The notes: generated by a model not told the origin, from the sequence alone. Counted from the stretch's first letter, positions 7,206 to 16,566 are shown. The stretch: 64,000 bases of DNA from Oceanospirillaceae bacterium (GCA_002724925.1 PBQA01000006.1:62001-126000), one strand, 5' to 3'. A program made the numbers and translations.

Positions 7206-8312
7206 TCAGAATGCGCCAGCTACACGGAAGAATATGCCGTAGGTGGCGTAAAAACTTTCTGACCCGTATTCCGCTTCAACACCCGGACCCGTGTCGTAGT
7301 CGGACTCAAAGGCGTAGGTGTTGAGAGTACCTTCCACCCCCAGGCTAGCACCAATGATGTAGTCGGCAACGGGGGCGACGGCCTGAAAACCCACCCCATA
7401 AGTACTGCTGATTGAGAACAGTGAAGAGGCTCCGGAAACGTTCAGTGCAGTGCCCTCACCGGGATTGCCCGTGTCTGCGGCAACTTGTTCCGTCGCATTT
7501 TCATAGTCTATTTCAACCTGGTCGCCAGGTGTGTAGGTCGAGAACCCCAGAAGCATATCAAGATCGAGGAAGAGACCGATATCCCGCTTTCCCGTGCTTG
7601 CTACTTTGTCGAAACTGTTTTTGAGTGAATCAACCCGAAGCCACAGACCGAGCGTTTCAATGGTGCCCTCAGCATCAATCGCCTGATACGGATAGTTACC
7701 TTCTTCGTTGTATCTTTCAAATTCGCCGGTACGGGAGTTAAAGCCAAATTCGGGATTCTGATTTGTGTCTACATCGAGTAGGACAGGAAATACGCTTTTC
7801 TCGTAACCAATACCGACGTAGCGGTCGCCGTAGCGCTGGACACCCACGGCAAGAAACTGAGACTTACCGTCGAATTCGGGATCTTCCGGGAGGAGTGTCT
7901 GAAACAATTCATCAGGGTCCTGATTACCGGGAAATCTTGCTTCATCAGTTTCTGAAAAGCGCCCTTTGATCGAGCCCTGGCTAGTCACCAGCATGATCCC
8001 GCCCCAGTTGAATATCGCTTTCAACTGATCGATCTCCTTGTCGGCATCAAGCAGGGCTGATACCTCGACGGAGAACTTTTTACTGGTTGGACTGGAGTAG
8101 GTCAGCTCGGTAAAGGTGGTTGAGTCGAAGGTAACACTGTCGCCAGGGAAGACGACTGAGTCCTCGTCGCCAAACGGTGTGACCTGGGTTTGTTTGTAGG
8201 CGACAAACTGTTTATCGAGAGCGTGACTACTGAGAGGCAGTGCTGCCCCAAGAACTGTGGTTGCTATTCCAAGGCCAATGCGGCCGGCTGGCGTGCCTTT
8301 GCGTATCATCAT
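7206..8312 (-). CDS. Exported beta-rich protein, possible outer-membrane protein
   Basis: A 368-residue protein of no family I recognise. It has an N-terminal signal peptide (basic MMIRKG, hydrophobic core, cleavage probably after SSHA, about residue 31). The mature part is rich in aromatic, Gly and Asp/Glu residues with alternating patterns, and the chain ends in Phe (FFRVAGAF), as outer-membrane barrels often do. A strong AGGGG precedes the tandem ATGs at 8307-8312. It lies 61 bases upstream of the RebB-like gene on the same strand, so the two may be co-transcribed. The condensation-domain gene is 181 bases further upstream. Function unknown. Confidence 0.7.
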   Translation of the reverse strand: MMIRKGTPAGRIGLGIATTVLGAALPLSSHALDKQFVAYKQTQVTPFGDEDSVVFPGDSVTFDSTTFTELTYSSPTSKKFSVEVSALLDADKEIDQLKAIFNWGGIMLVTSQGSIKGRFSETDEARFPGNQDPDELFQTLLPEDPEFDGKSQFLAVGVQRYGDRYVGIGYEKSVFPVLLDVDTNQNPEFGFNSRTGEFERYNEEGNYPYQAIDAEGTIETLGLWLRVDSLKNSFDKVASTGKRDIGLFLDLDMLLGFSTYTPGDQVEIDYENATEQVAADTGNPGEGTALNVSGASSLFSISSTYGVGFQAVAPVADYIIGASLGVEGTLNTYAFESDYDTGPGVEAEYGSESFYATYGIFFRVAGAF

Positions 8313-8493
8313 GATCCCCTGCTTATCTTTGTTCTATGACGACATTATGAGACAGATAGAGACAAATTTCAGATGGCATCTTGGGACACTTGTCAGGAAT
8401 GATATGACTGTTTGGGAATATTCTCCTGCACAGCGGTGATTGCAATGCAGGAGGTTAGTGAGTGCTTGCAAATAGTAAGCGTTACTTCACCGT

Positions 8494-9873
8494 TCAGGCG
8501 GTCGTTGCTTCCCGCTCAGTAGTTTCAGTTACTGTCTCAGATTTCAGGGACGCAAGACTTCCCAGCTCCTGGTCGAATTCGCCAATAAAGCTTTCCATTT
8601 TGTCATCGGAAAATTCAGCCGAGGGGTATGACAAATTCACATTGAACACGCCATCAATGTTGCAGAGCGTCATAAACATCCCGAAGGTCGGTACTGTAGC
8701 GATAACATCTTTTACCTTCGCTGCTTCGCCGGCTTTGTTCAGAAAGTCGAGACTACCAACCGTAGAGAAATGAATGGTCGGTACTGGGATCGTTCCTTTT
8801 CTTTTGCCTGCCAATATCCCCAGAGAGTAAAGCTTCTTACCGACGAGAGTGAATGCTTTATCAAGAAGCCAGGGGTAAGAAAGCTTTTTGTGCTTCAGTC
8901 TGTCGATTGCGGTAGTGAGCTGGCTTTGCAGGTTTTCCATCATGCGCTGCGGGGATTCCATATCTTTACGGTACGCCCTGAGTATGGAAGTAGTAACGTA
9001 ATTACCAAACACAGGCGCATCTTTTTCGAAATAAGTGCGCAGATCGTATGAGAGGCGGATGGATACAGTATCGCCGTGCTCTTCGCCATATCTGTCAAAG
9101 AAACTCCGGGCAAGCGCAGTGAGGAAGTAAATATTCAGGCTGTAGCCCATTGATTTGGCTTTCGGCTTCAGGTCGGCCAGTTCATTCTGGAGGTACCGGT
9201 GCTTCATAGAAACAGAGCCGATAAAGTCTGTTTTTGTCTCTGCCGGGCTGATGATTTTGTCCTGAGCCGTTTTTTTATTTTCGGCTGAGAGTAATTTCCA
9301 GGACTTAAATACCTGGATCGGTGCGGTGATGTAGGGTTTCTGGAATACACCTGGCACCATTGAGGGGTCTTCAAGGGATTGCGCTACGGTTTCTTTGCCA
9401 TTCAGGTGCGCCATCAATGACGAGACCATATTAATCCAGCCTACACCGTCACAGGTCATATGGTGAACTGATATCAGCAGGATGTTTTCTTCGGGCAGAA
9501 AGCGGATTTTAATCGGTAGAGCCTGCTGAAGAGTGAATGACTCGTTGAGAAACTCATTCTGGTAATCCTTGAAAGCCTGTGAATCAAAAGGAAGGTCTCT
9601 CTTTATCTTGAAGGCGTCATCGAATAAAGCGTTGATATGAATTTCATCAGAGATAACCTTCAGACGCTGCGAGAAAAGTGTCGGTTCTACAATTGTTCTG
9701 AGTTTCGGATAGAGATCCATTATGTGCCTGAAGGCGGATCGGATTTCCTCCTCAGAGTGCACCGTCGCAAGCCTCAGCGTAATCATCTGTGAGACGGAGG
9801 GTGCAAGGTCCTCGACGACCAGATAGAGAAATTCAGATTTGTTCAGCTTGAGGTATTTGCTGTCGGTTTGCAT
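8494..9873 (-). CDS. Stand-alone condensation-domain acyltransferase
   Basis: A 459-residue protein of the chloramphenicol-acetyltransferase/condensation superfamily. The catalytic HHxxxDG motif is present as HHMTCDG at residues 137-143, and a DLRTYF segment with a following Gly/Asn-rich turn occurs near residue 295. The superfamily includes NRPS condensation domains, PapA-type acyltransferases and wax-ester synthases. There are no carrier or adenylation domains nearby, so a free-standing acyl or aminoacyl transfer to an alcohol or amine is the best inference. The ATG at 9871-9873 is preceded by AAGGAG. A longer frame to 9927 is possible but lacks a Shine-Dalgarno. Substrate unknown. Confidence 0.75.
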   Translation of the reverse strand: MQTDSKYLKLNKSEFLYLVVEDLAPSVSQMITLRLATVHSEEEIRSAFRHIMDLYPKLRTIVEPTLFSQRLKVISDEIHINALFDDAFKIKRDLPFDSQAFKDYQNEFLNESFTLQQALPIKIRFLPEENILLISVHHMTCDGVGWINMVSSLMAHLNGKETVAQSLEDPSMVPGVFQKPYITAPIQVFKSWKLLSAENKKTAQDKIISPAETKTDFIGSVSMKHRYLQNELADLKPKAKSMGYSLNIYFLTALARSFFDRYGEEHGDTVSIRLSYDLRTYFEKDAPVFGNYVTTSILRAYRKDMESPQRMMENLQSQLTTAIDRLKHKKLSYPWLLDKAFTLVGKKLYSLGILAGKRKGTIPVPTIHFSTVGSLDFLNKAGEAAKVKDVIATVPTFGMFMTLCNIDGVFNVNLSYPSAEFSDDKMESFIGEFDQELGSLASLKSETVTETTEREATTA

Positions 9874-10109
9874 GATCAAACTCCTTTTGGTGACGTGCAC
9901 CCCTGATCGTCTTGCCAGGCACTGCATGCGCTTTGGAATCGGTGAGAGATTTTTTCTTTAACAATACTGCGGTTTAAAGAGGCTTGCTACCGTAACGAAT
10001 GGCTTGTGCTGCTGATGTCTGTCGATTGGCGTGAATAGGCCAGCTAAGGAAAGCGAGACGGGTACTGCGTGGAGTTACTATTGAAAATCACCTACTCAGA
10101 GAGAGTAAG

Positions 10110-10194
<85 letters not shown>

Positions 10195-10209
10195 AAAGAA
10201 GAGGTGGCG

Positions 10210-10237
10210 ATTCTACTGATTATTGCGGTTATTGCAA
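10210..10237 (-). promoter_or_regulatory. Sigma-70 promoter of tRNA-Leu
   Basis: On the minus strand, TTGCAA (10232-10237) and TAGAAT (10210-10215) are separated by 16 bases. The tRNA 5' end lies 15 bases downstream of the -10 element across a GC-containing discriminator. The arrangement fits a stable-RNA promoter. It is a prediction from sequence only. Confidence 0.55.
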
Positions 10238-10301
10238 GCCTATCTTGGCGCGTTCTGGTGTCTGCGGTATCGTACGGACATCTGACAACAGGAAGTTCTC
10301 T

Positions 10302-11321
10302 ATGAACCCCAGTGATGCTCGCCTGAATACCAACATCCTCCTGGCCGCCGCTGCCTTTGTGATTGTCATTGCTGGGGTTAAAAGTGCTGCCAGTATTCTG
10401 ATTCCGTTTCTGTTGTCGATCTTCATCGCCATTCTGAGTGCGCCGGTGATGCGATGGTTAACCCGTCACCGGGTGCCAGAGATTGTTGCGGTGTTGCTGA
10501 TTCTGGTCGGCTTCCTGTTGTTCGGTACCATTCTGGCAACGTTTGTGGGTCGGACTATTAATGCGTTTTATCAGGACATGCCACTGTACGAGAGTAAGTT
10601 GCAGGCCCTGGTTGATCAGTCGGTGGCCTGGCTGCAGGCCAATGGCGTGGATGTATCGGATAACGTTCTGCGTGAATATGTTAATCCGGGCGCGGTTATG
10701 AAAATGGTCGCCAACGTATTTAATGGCCTTGGCGGCGTGTTGGCGAACACCTTTCTGATTCTCTTTACTGTGATTTTTATCCTGCTGGAGGCCGCTGGCT
10801 TCCCGGCAAAACTGAGAAAAGCACTGGGCGATCACACTCAGGCAGTTCAGCACTTTGCCCGCTTCTCTCAGTTGGTGCAGAAGTATCTGGTGATCAAAAC
10901 GCTGGTGAGCTTAATGACGGGGGTCAGCATTGGTATTGCGCTTTGGATTATCGGTGTTGATTACGCGGCGATGTGGGCGTTGGTTGCGTTTCTTCTGAAC
11001 TACATTCCAAATATCGGCTCTATTATTGCGGCCGTACCTGCGGTGCTGGTGGCATTGATTCAGTTAAGTGTCGGCGAAGCGGCTTTGACAGCACTCGTTT
11101 ACGTTATCGCGAATACCTTTTACGGCAACATCGTAGAGCCCAAAATGATGGGGCGGACACTGGGCTTGTCTACGCTGGTTGTGTTCCTGTCATTGGTGTT
11201 CTGGGGATGGGTGTTAGGCCCGGTAGGTATGCTGCTGTCTATTCCGCTGACCATGGTTGTGAAGATCGCCTTTGAGGTGAACGAGCGCACGCGCTGGGTA
11301 GCGACTTTGCTCGACCAGTGA
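10302..11321 (+). CDS. AI-2E family transporter (PerM/TqsA-like)
   Basis: Inner-membrane protein of 339 residues with about eight helices. Helices cluster at the N-terminus (two near residues 10-50, one near 60-80) and C-terminus, separated by a cytosolic stretch, as in the AI-2E/PerM family. The family signature near residue 240 reads LNYIPNIGSIIAAVPA, and a PLTMVVK segment follows near the end. AGGAAG precedes the ATG at 10302. A longer frame from 10245 is rejected. Members include the AI-2 exporter TqsA and Na+/H+ antiporter-like proteins, so the substrate cannot be named. Transcribed away from tRNA-Leu and followed by the cpx operon. Confidence 0.88.
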   Translation: MNPSDARLNTNILLAAAAFVIVIAGVKSAASILIPFLLSIFIAILSAPVMRWLTRHRVPEIVAVLLILVGFLLFGTILATFVGRTINAFYQDMPLYESKLQALVDQSVAWLQANGVDVSDNVLREYVNPGAVMKMVANVFNGLGGVLANTFLILFTVIFILLEAAGFPAKLRKALGDHTQAVQHFARFSQLVQKYLVIKTLVSLMTGVSIGIALWIIGVDYAAMWALVAFLLNYIPNIGSIIAAVPAVLVALIQLSVGEAALTALVYVIANTFYGNIVEPKMMGRTLGLSTLVVFLSLVFWGWVLGPVGMLLSIPLTMVVKIAFEVNERTRWVATLLDQ

Positions 11322-11350
11322 CCTGTTGGTCAGAGGACACGTCGGTCAGC

Positions 11351-11436
11351 GTAAATCGGTAAGCGTAAATAAGGGTAAAACCGTGTGGGCGCAGTGACAG
11401 CGCGGGGTTACTCTGAATGTAAAGATTAAGGGTAAG
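11351..11436 (+). promoter_or_regulatory. Clustered CpxR boxes upstream of cpxR
   Basis: A perfect CpxR box, GTAAA-N5-GTAAA, is present at 11365-11379. Additional GTAAA or GTAAG units occur at 11351, 11359, 11419 and just before the start codon near 11432. CpxR binds such tandem pentamers in E. coli, where cpxRA is positively autoregulated. The density of units directly upstream of this cpxR argues for the same feedback and strengthens the naming of the two-component pair. Confidence 0.7.
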
Positions 11437-11438
11437 CT

Positions 11439-12131
11439 ATGAAATCTGTACTGTTGATTGATGATGACGTTGAGCTCGGCGAACTGCTCAAAGAGTACCT
11501 TTCTATGGAAGGGTTCGAACTGACTGCAGTACACGATGGTGAGTCTGGCTTACAGCAGGCGCTGTCGGGTGATTACAGTCTGGTGTTGCTCGACGTCATG
11601 TTGCCAAAGAAAAATGGCTTCGAAGTGCTGCGTGAGCTTCGTCAGAAGTCTTCGATTCCCGTCATTATGTTGACCGCCCGTGGCGAAAGCGTGGACCGCG
11701 TTCTGGGTCTTGAGCACGGTGCTGATGACTATATTCCTAAGCCTTACCACCACCATGAGCTGATGGCGCGGATCAAAGCGCTGTTTCGTCGTATTGAAAT
11801 GTCAGCGGAAGAGCCCGAGTCGACATCGACTGAATTGAAAGTCGGTGAGCTGGAACTGAACCCCGCTACCCGCACGGCCACGCGCAGTGGCGAAGAGCTG
11901 CCTCTGACAGGCGCTGAATTTGGTGTGCTGCAATGCCTGATGGAGAACGTCGGTGACCTTGTGGATAAAGACAGTCTGTCGATGGCTGCACTGGGCCGCC
12001 AGCTAATGGCTTATGACCGCTCGATTGATATGCACGTCAGTAACCTGCGTAAAAAACTTGGTAAGCGCGACGACGATTCTGACTGGATCAAGACCGTTCG
12101 TAGCCGCGGCTACATGCTGGTGCGGGTGTAA
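11439..12131 (+). CDS. cpxR: Envelope-stress response regulator CpxR
   Basis: OmpR-type response regulator of 230 residues. The receiver domain (about 1-118) has the acidic pair DDD at 8-10, the phospho-acceptor Asp in LLDVMLP near residue 51, a Thr in MLTARGE near 79 and the Lys in IPKPY near 101. The winged-helix DNA-binding domain (about 132-228) ends with SNLRKKLG and TVRSRGYMLV. The response is to misfolded envelope proteins through phosphorylation by CpxA. The gene is followed after 52 bases by its kinase and preceded by CpxR-like boxes, which suggests autoregulation. Closest family match is CpxR rather than OmpR or RstA, by the LSMAALGR segment. Confidence 0.9.
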   Translation: MKSVLLIDDDVELGELLKEYLSMEGFELTAVHDGESGLQQALSGDYSLVLLDVMLPKKNGFEVLRELRQKSSIPVIMLTARGESVDRVLGLEHGADDYIPKPYHHHELMARIKALFRRIEMSAEEPESTSTELKVGELELNPATRTATRSGEELPLTGAEFGVLQCLMENVGDLVDKDSLSMAALGRQLMAYDRSIDMHVSNLRKKLGKRDDDSDWIKTVRSRGYMLVRV

Positions 12132-12183
12132 GGTCTGTTTTGTTAACTAGTTCTATGACTCTCTGGGTAGCGGTAAGCCGCTG

Positions 12184-13524
12184 ATGGTGCGCTGGTACCG
12201 CTCTCTGTTTCTACGCATCTTCCTCTGGTTCTGGTTGATGGTGTTTTTTTCCATGACGGTGGCGATTGGTGTCATCGTCTGGTTGGAAGATGACTATTAT
12301 CGCGAAGCCAATACGCAGGAAATCCGCCTGCTGCGCACCATTGTTGAAACCCAACGTCCGATTCTTGCTGAAGAGCGCCGCTTCTGGCGCCGTCTGCGGC
12401 CCGGCTGGAATCTCGTGATTACGCCGCTCGATAACATCAGTCAGCTTCCGCATGATATTGAAGAGTTCGCTGACGAAGCCGCTGAGCGCTCACAGATCCT
12501 CTGGGGGCAAGACGACGGCTGGCAGATGATCGGTCCGGTGAGTCGCGGAAACTATCTCTACGTGGCTGTTGCTCGCAGCGGCTGGCAAGGCGTCCTTGAA
12601 GACGAAAATCGCTGGTTGATCCCGGTAACGGTCGTGCTGGTGGTGACGCTAATGTGCTCGCTACTTGCCTGGTCAATGACGCGTCCGGTACGACGTCTGC
12701 AAGGCGCGGTGAAGCGCCTCGCACAAGGTGACTTTGACATGTCGGCGCTCAGTAAAACGTATCGTCGCCATGATGAAATCGGCGCACTGACGCAGGAAGT
12801 GATTGATATGGCGGATGCGTTACAGCGTCTGCTGCATAGCCATCAACAGCTGCTGCGAGATGTTTCGCACGAACTGCGCTCGCCGCTGACCCGCTTACAG
12901 ATCGCTCTGGCCATTGCCCGCAAAAAGGACGAAAACGGCGTTCTGGGCAGTGAGCATGACCGGATCGAACGTGCCGTTGGGCAGGTGGATAACCTGATCG
13001 GACAAATGCTGGATCTGGCGCGACTGCAACAACAAGATCAGGCCGAGCTGCTGCGCGAAGAAGACATAGTGCAGGAACGCCTGCAGGAATGGCTTGATGA
13101 TGCAGAAATCGAGAGCAACGATCACAAGCTGAGCATTCGCTGCGACATTGATTCCGCACCTGTTAAAGCCAACTGGGACTGGCTTCTGGTTGAACGCGCT
13201 TTCGATAATATTCTGCGCAATGCGATCCGTTTTTCGCCTGAAGGTGCAGAGCTTGTTGTCCGTTGTCATGAACGCAACGGTGTAGTGGCTTTATCTGTGC
13301 GCGACTTCGGGCCGGGCGTTCCGGAAGAGGAGCTATCGCGAATCTTTGATGCATTTGCTCAGGTGGATTCGGCCCGTGATCACGCTTCAGGAGGTTACGG
13401 TATTGGCCTCGCTCTTGTCAGCCGTATTACCGAATTGCACAACGGTAAAGTGGTTGCTCAGAATCAGTCGCCGGGCCTACAGGTGACGCTTTCCATGCCC
13501 GTATCGGATAAAAAATCCTCCTGA
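12184..13524 (+). CDS. cpxA: Sensor histidine kinase CpxA
   Basis: Inner-membrane sensor kinase of 446 residues. TM1 is at about 8-30. A periplasmic sensor domain spans about 31-150, and TM2 is at about 152-170. HAMP follows, then the dimerisation/phospho-acceptor helix with DVSHELRSPLTRLQIAL carrying the active His near residue 231. The ATPase domain carries an N box (FDNILRNAIRFSP), a G1 box (VRDFGPGVP) and a G2 box (GGYGIGLAL). It pairs with CpxR directly upstream. The phospho-acceptor segment and length match CpxA closely. No cpxP-like periplasmic inhibitor gene is seen beside the operon. Confidence 0.9.
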   Translation: MVRWYRSLFLRIFLWFWLMVFFSMTVAIGVIVWLEDDYYREANTQEIRLLRTIVETQRPILAEERRFWRRLRPGWNLVITPLDNISQLPHDIEEFADEAAERSQILWGQDDGWQMIGPVSRGNYLYVAVARSGWQGVLEDENRWLIPVTVVLVVTLMCSLLAWSMTRPVRRLQGAVKRLAQGDFDMSALSKTYRRHDEIGALTQEVIDMADALQRLLHSHQQLLRDVSHELRSPLTRLQIALAIARKKDENGVLGSEHDRIERAVGQVDNLIGQMLDLARLQQQDQAELLREEDIVQERLQEWLDDAEIESNDHKLSIRCDIDSAPVKANWDWLLVERAFDNILRNAIRFSPEGAELVVRCHERNGVVALSVRDFGPGVPEEELSRIFDAFAQVDSARDHASGGYGIGLALVSRITELHNGKVVAQNQSPGLQVTLSMPVSDKKSS

Positions 13525-13682
13525 CATCATTAAATGTTCATAAATCATCCAGATTTCCCCTTTTCTTCTGGAGTTTCCCTACCGTTTTTGGTATTAAATA
13601 CGGCCCTTTTGCCCCAGCACCCCCAGAAGAAGCGGTGTAAGAGGCAAAATTACACAAACAGCGACGAAACTGGACACCGACT

Positions 13683-14945
13683 ATGTCAGAAGATTTCAAA
13701 CAAGCGGCATTGGATTATCACGAGTTTCCAAAGCCGGGTAAGATCAGCGTTGAGCTGACCACGCCAGCACAAACCTCACGCGACCTGTCATTGGCATACA
13801 GCCCGGGTGTGGCTGAGCCTGTGAAAGAAATCGCTGCTGACCCTGAGAACGCATATCGCTACACCGCCAAAGGCAACCTGGTTGCTGTGATCACTGACGG
13901 TACTGCTATTCTTGGTCTGGGTAACCTTGGCCCACTGGCTTCTAAGCCTGTGATGGAAGGTAAGAGCCTGCTGTTCAAGCGTTTCGCTGGTGTGGATTCA
14001 ATCGATATTGAAGTCGAGTCTGAAAGCCCACAAGCCTTTATCGACACCGTTCGTCGTATTGCTAACACCTTCGGTGGTATCAACCTCGAAGACATCAAAG
14101 CGCCTGAGTGCTTTGAGATCGAGCGCACCCTGATTGAACAGTGTGAAATCCCTGTATTCCACGATGACCAGCACGGTACTGCAATCGTAACGGTTGCCGG
14201 TGTACTGAATGCACTGGAAATCGTTGGTAAAGATATCGCTGATGTTAAAATGACGGTACTGGGTGCAGGCGCGGCAGCAATCTCTTGCTCCAAGCTGCTG
14301 ATCCTGGCGGGTATGAAGCCAGAAAACATCTTTATGTGTGACCGTAAAGGCGTGATTCACTCTGGCCGTGACGACCTGAACCAGTACAAAGCTGGCTTCG
14401 CGATCGACACTGATAAGCGCACTGTTGACGACGCACTGAACGGTGCTGACATCTTCCTGGGTCTGTCTGGTCCTAACATGGTGACTGGCGAGCAGATCAA
14501 GACGATGGCGGCTAACCCAATCATCTTCGCTTGCGCGAACCCAGTACCAGAAATTATGCCTGAAGAAGTGGCAGCAGCACGTGACGACGCCATCATGGCG
14601 ACCGGTCGTTCTGACTTCCCGAACCAGGTAAACAACGTACTTGGCTTCCCGTTCATCTTCCGTGGTGCTCTGGACGTACGTGCCCGTCGCATCAACGAAG
14701 AAATGAAACTGGCTGCAGCAAAAGCACTGGCTGATCTGGCGAAAGAGCCAGTGACTCAGGAAGTTCTGGATGCCTACGGTCTGGACAAGCTGGAATTCGG
14801 CCCTGACTATATCATCCCGAAAGCGGTTGATAGTCGTCTGCTGGGTGCCGTTTCTACTGCGGTAGCTCAAGCTGCAATCGATACTGGCGCGGCTGATGGC
14901 CCACTGCCAGCAAACTACCCACTGAAGTCTATTTCAGACATCTGA
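13683..14945 (+). CDS. NADP-dependent malic enzyme, short form
   Basis: Cytosolic enzyme of 420 residues that oxidatively decarboxylates malate to pyruvate. The N-terminal malic domain contains the conserved LAYSPGVAEP and GNLGPLASKPVMEGK segments and FHDDQHGTA, with metal-binding acids. The NAD(P)-binding domain follows with GAGAAAIS. It lacks the C-terminal phosphotransacetylase-like domain of E. coli MaeB (about 760 residues), so this is the short class found in many bacteria. Codon use is strongly biased to CTG, GGT and CGT, suggesting high expression. It is followed by a strong terminator at 14968. The coenzyme is inferred from family. Confidence 0.88.
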   Translation: MSEDFKQAALDYHEFPKPGKISVELTTPAQTSRDLSLAYSPGVAEPVKEIAADPENAYRYTAKGNLVAVITDGTAILGLGNLGPLASKPVMEGKSLLFKRFAGVDSIDIEVESESPQAFIDTVRRIANTFGGINLEDIKAPECFEIERTLIEQCEIPVFHDDQHGTAIVTVAGVLNALEIVGKDIADVKMTVLGAGAAAISCSKLLILAGMKPENIFMCDRKGVIHSGRDDLNQYKAGFAIDTDKRTVDDALNGADIFLGLSGPNMVTGEQIKTMAANPIIFACANPVPEIMPEEVAAARDDAIMATGRSDFPNQVNNVLGFPFIFRGALDVRARRINEEMKLAAAKALADLAKEPVTQEVLDAYGLDKLEFGPDYIIPKAVDSRLLGAVSTAVAQAAIDTGAADGPLPANYPLKSISDI

Positions 14946-14967
14946 TCTGAATCTCAGTGAGTAATAA

Positions 14968-14994
14968 AAAGGCCGCTATTTAGCGGCCTTTTTT
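14968..14994 (+). terminator. Rho-independent terminator of malic enzyme gene
   Basis: An 11-base stem, AAGGCCGCTA with TAGCGGCCTT around a short TT loop, is followed by a run of T. It lies 22 bases past the stop codon. Confidence 0.9.
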
Positions 14995-15001
14995 GTACGT
15001 T

Positions 15002-15034
15002 TAAAAAGCCGGCGTATTTCTACGCCTGCTTTCT
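15002..15034 (-). terminator. Probable terminator of phytase-like gene
   Basis: An imperfect hairpin (AAAGCCGGCGTA with TACGCCTGCTTT) begins just beyond the stop codon of the minus-strand gene. It is flanked by A runs that read as T on the minus strand. Confidence 0.6.
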
Positions 15035-15039
15035 TTTAC

Positions 15040-16566
15040 TTACTGTGTCACCGAGAGATCAGCAGGCACGATATATAAGCGGTTACCATCGATGGTGTTG
15101 GTATCGAGCATTTTCTGCTCCAGCTCTCCGCCGGTTGACCAGGTAGCGAAATCATCGTCGTTAAGTACGCCGAGGTACTCGTCATTAATAATCCACAGTC
15201 CTTCCATTTTATCGTGCGGATAATCGACCTCAGCGACCATATCTACCACCAGCGTTTTTTCAACGGGCACGATGTTGTGTTCTGCCAAGGTTGACCAGTC
15301 ACCATCTTCCAGAACCTGTTGCTCCAGGGTATTACCATTAATAAGCAGGCCAAGATCAGGGTCTTGGGACAGAGTTGGAACAGCGATCGCTTCTGCCGCG
15401 GCCACAACGCTTGGTGCCACCGATTCGAGATCTGTACCTGTGCTCAGATCAATGCGATAAACACGTTTCATGGCATCTGGTTTAGCGGCTTCTGCGCCGT
15501 TAGGCCCGCCGTACAGGAAGCTGCCGTCGCGCTCAATCAGAATAAATTCGTTAGCGCTGAGTGCCATGATTTCTGAGTTGGAGTTCTGCGCTTTTTCCTG
15601 CTTATAAAGATACTGATGCACGTCGCCTGTGTCGGTATCAACGGTGACGATACGAGTGATATCAAGATTTTTCACAGAGCTATCTGGCAGGTACATAGTG
15701 GACTGCATAATGCCGACCAATGTCTTTTCATCTGGAGTAATGGCTAGGCCTTCCATGCCACGATTGGCCCGACGGTAGCCAAACTCAGCGGGGAGCGTAT
15801 GAGTGTTACGCTCGTCACCAGCGAAAGCGTTGATGCGACCAATTTCTACACCGTCGGCATTAAAATGCACCATGTGGGGACCGTACTCATCAGACACCCA
15901 GAAGCTGCCATCACTCAGTACTACCAGGCCTTCAGGGTCAAGGCCGTAATCATCGAGTTTCAGCGGATTGGTCTCTTCATCGTAAGGCATTGTTGGATTA
16001 ACGAGTACCGGCGAGCCATCCGCGTTATACGGGGTTTCACCTGTACCACCCAGGTCTGATGTGTTTGGCAGGCCTGTGATCAGAGAGCCATTCGGGCGCT
16101 TCATCAACGTTGTTTTAATCAGGCTGATGTCACCTTCTGCACTGACTTCGAAAAGACCAATACGCGGTGTGTAATTAGGGGTAGGGAATTTTTTACCTTT
16201 GCCGTATTCGCCGGTAAAGGTTGCATTTGGCCCGCGGTCAGTGAGGGCGTAAAAACGATTATCGCTTTGCGGATCTTTGAACATCGCCGAGCCGAAGCCA
16301 CCATTGCGTACTTCAAATGGCAAAGATGTTTTGTTGTCGATCAGATCGGAGCGCAATACGCTGTAAGGCAGGTAGACGCCTTCTGCCGCCAGCGATTCAT
16401 AGAACTCAAGAGTTTCTTCTGGTGCTGTAGGTGCGTCTGACGTATCGGTCACGTCATCGACCACATCGCTGCTGTTGTCGTTGTTACTGCTATTGTCGTC
16501 ACCGCCGCAACCGGTCAATGCGAATGACAGAATGAGGGTCGTGAGTAATGATTTTTTGAATTCCAT
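15040..16566 (-). CDS. Phytase-like (esterase-like) lipoprotein
   Basis: A 508-residue lipoprotein. The signal peptide ends in lipobox LTGC with Cys20 as the lipidated residue, followed by a Ser/Asn/Asp-rich linker (about 21-50). The mature domain shows the esterase-like-activity-of-phytase pattern: NGGFGSA, ALTDRGPNA, LDPEGLVVLSDGSFWVSDEYGP near residue 215, NRGMEGLAI near 265, and a late HDKMEGLWIINDEYLGVLNDD. These Glu/Gly segments are propeller blades. The family is thought to hydrolyse phosphoesters outside the cytoplasm. A candidate Pho box upstream at 16620 supports phosphate control. The true substrate is not established. Confidence 0.8.
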   Translation of the reverse strand: MEFKKSLLTTLILSFALTGCGGDDNSSNNDNSSDVVDDVTDTSDAPTAPEETLEFYESLAAEGVYLPYSVLRSDLIDNKTSLPFEVRNGGFGSAMFKDPQSDNRFYALTDRGPNATFTGEYGKGKKFPTPNYTPRIGLFEVSAEGDISLIKTTLMKRPNGSLITGLPNTSDLGGTGETPYNADGSPVLVNPTMPYDEETNPLKLDDYGLDPEGLVVLSDGSFWVSDEYGPHMVHFNADGVEIGRINAFAGDERNTHTLPAEFGYRRANRGMEGLAITPDEKTLVGIMQSTMYLPDSSVKNLDITRIVTVDTDTGDVHQYLYKQEKAQNSNSEIMALSANEFILIERDGSFLYGGPNGAEAAKPDAMKRVYRIDLSTGTDLESVAPSVVAAAEAIAVPTLSQDPDLGLLINGNTLEQQVLEDGDWSTLAEHNIVPVEKTLVVDMVAEVDYPHDKMEGLWIINDEYLGVLNDDDFATWSTGGELEQKMLDTNTIDGNRLYIVPADLSVTQ

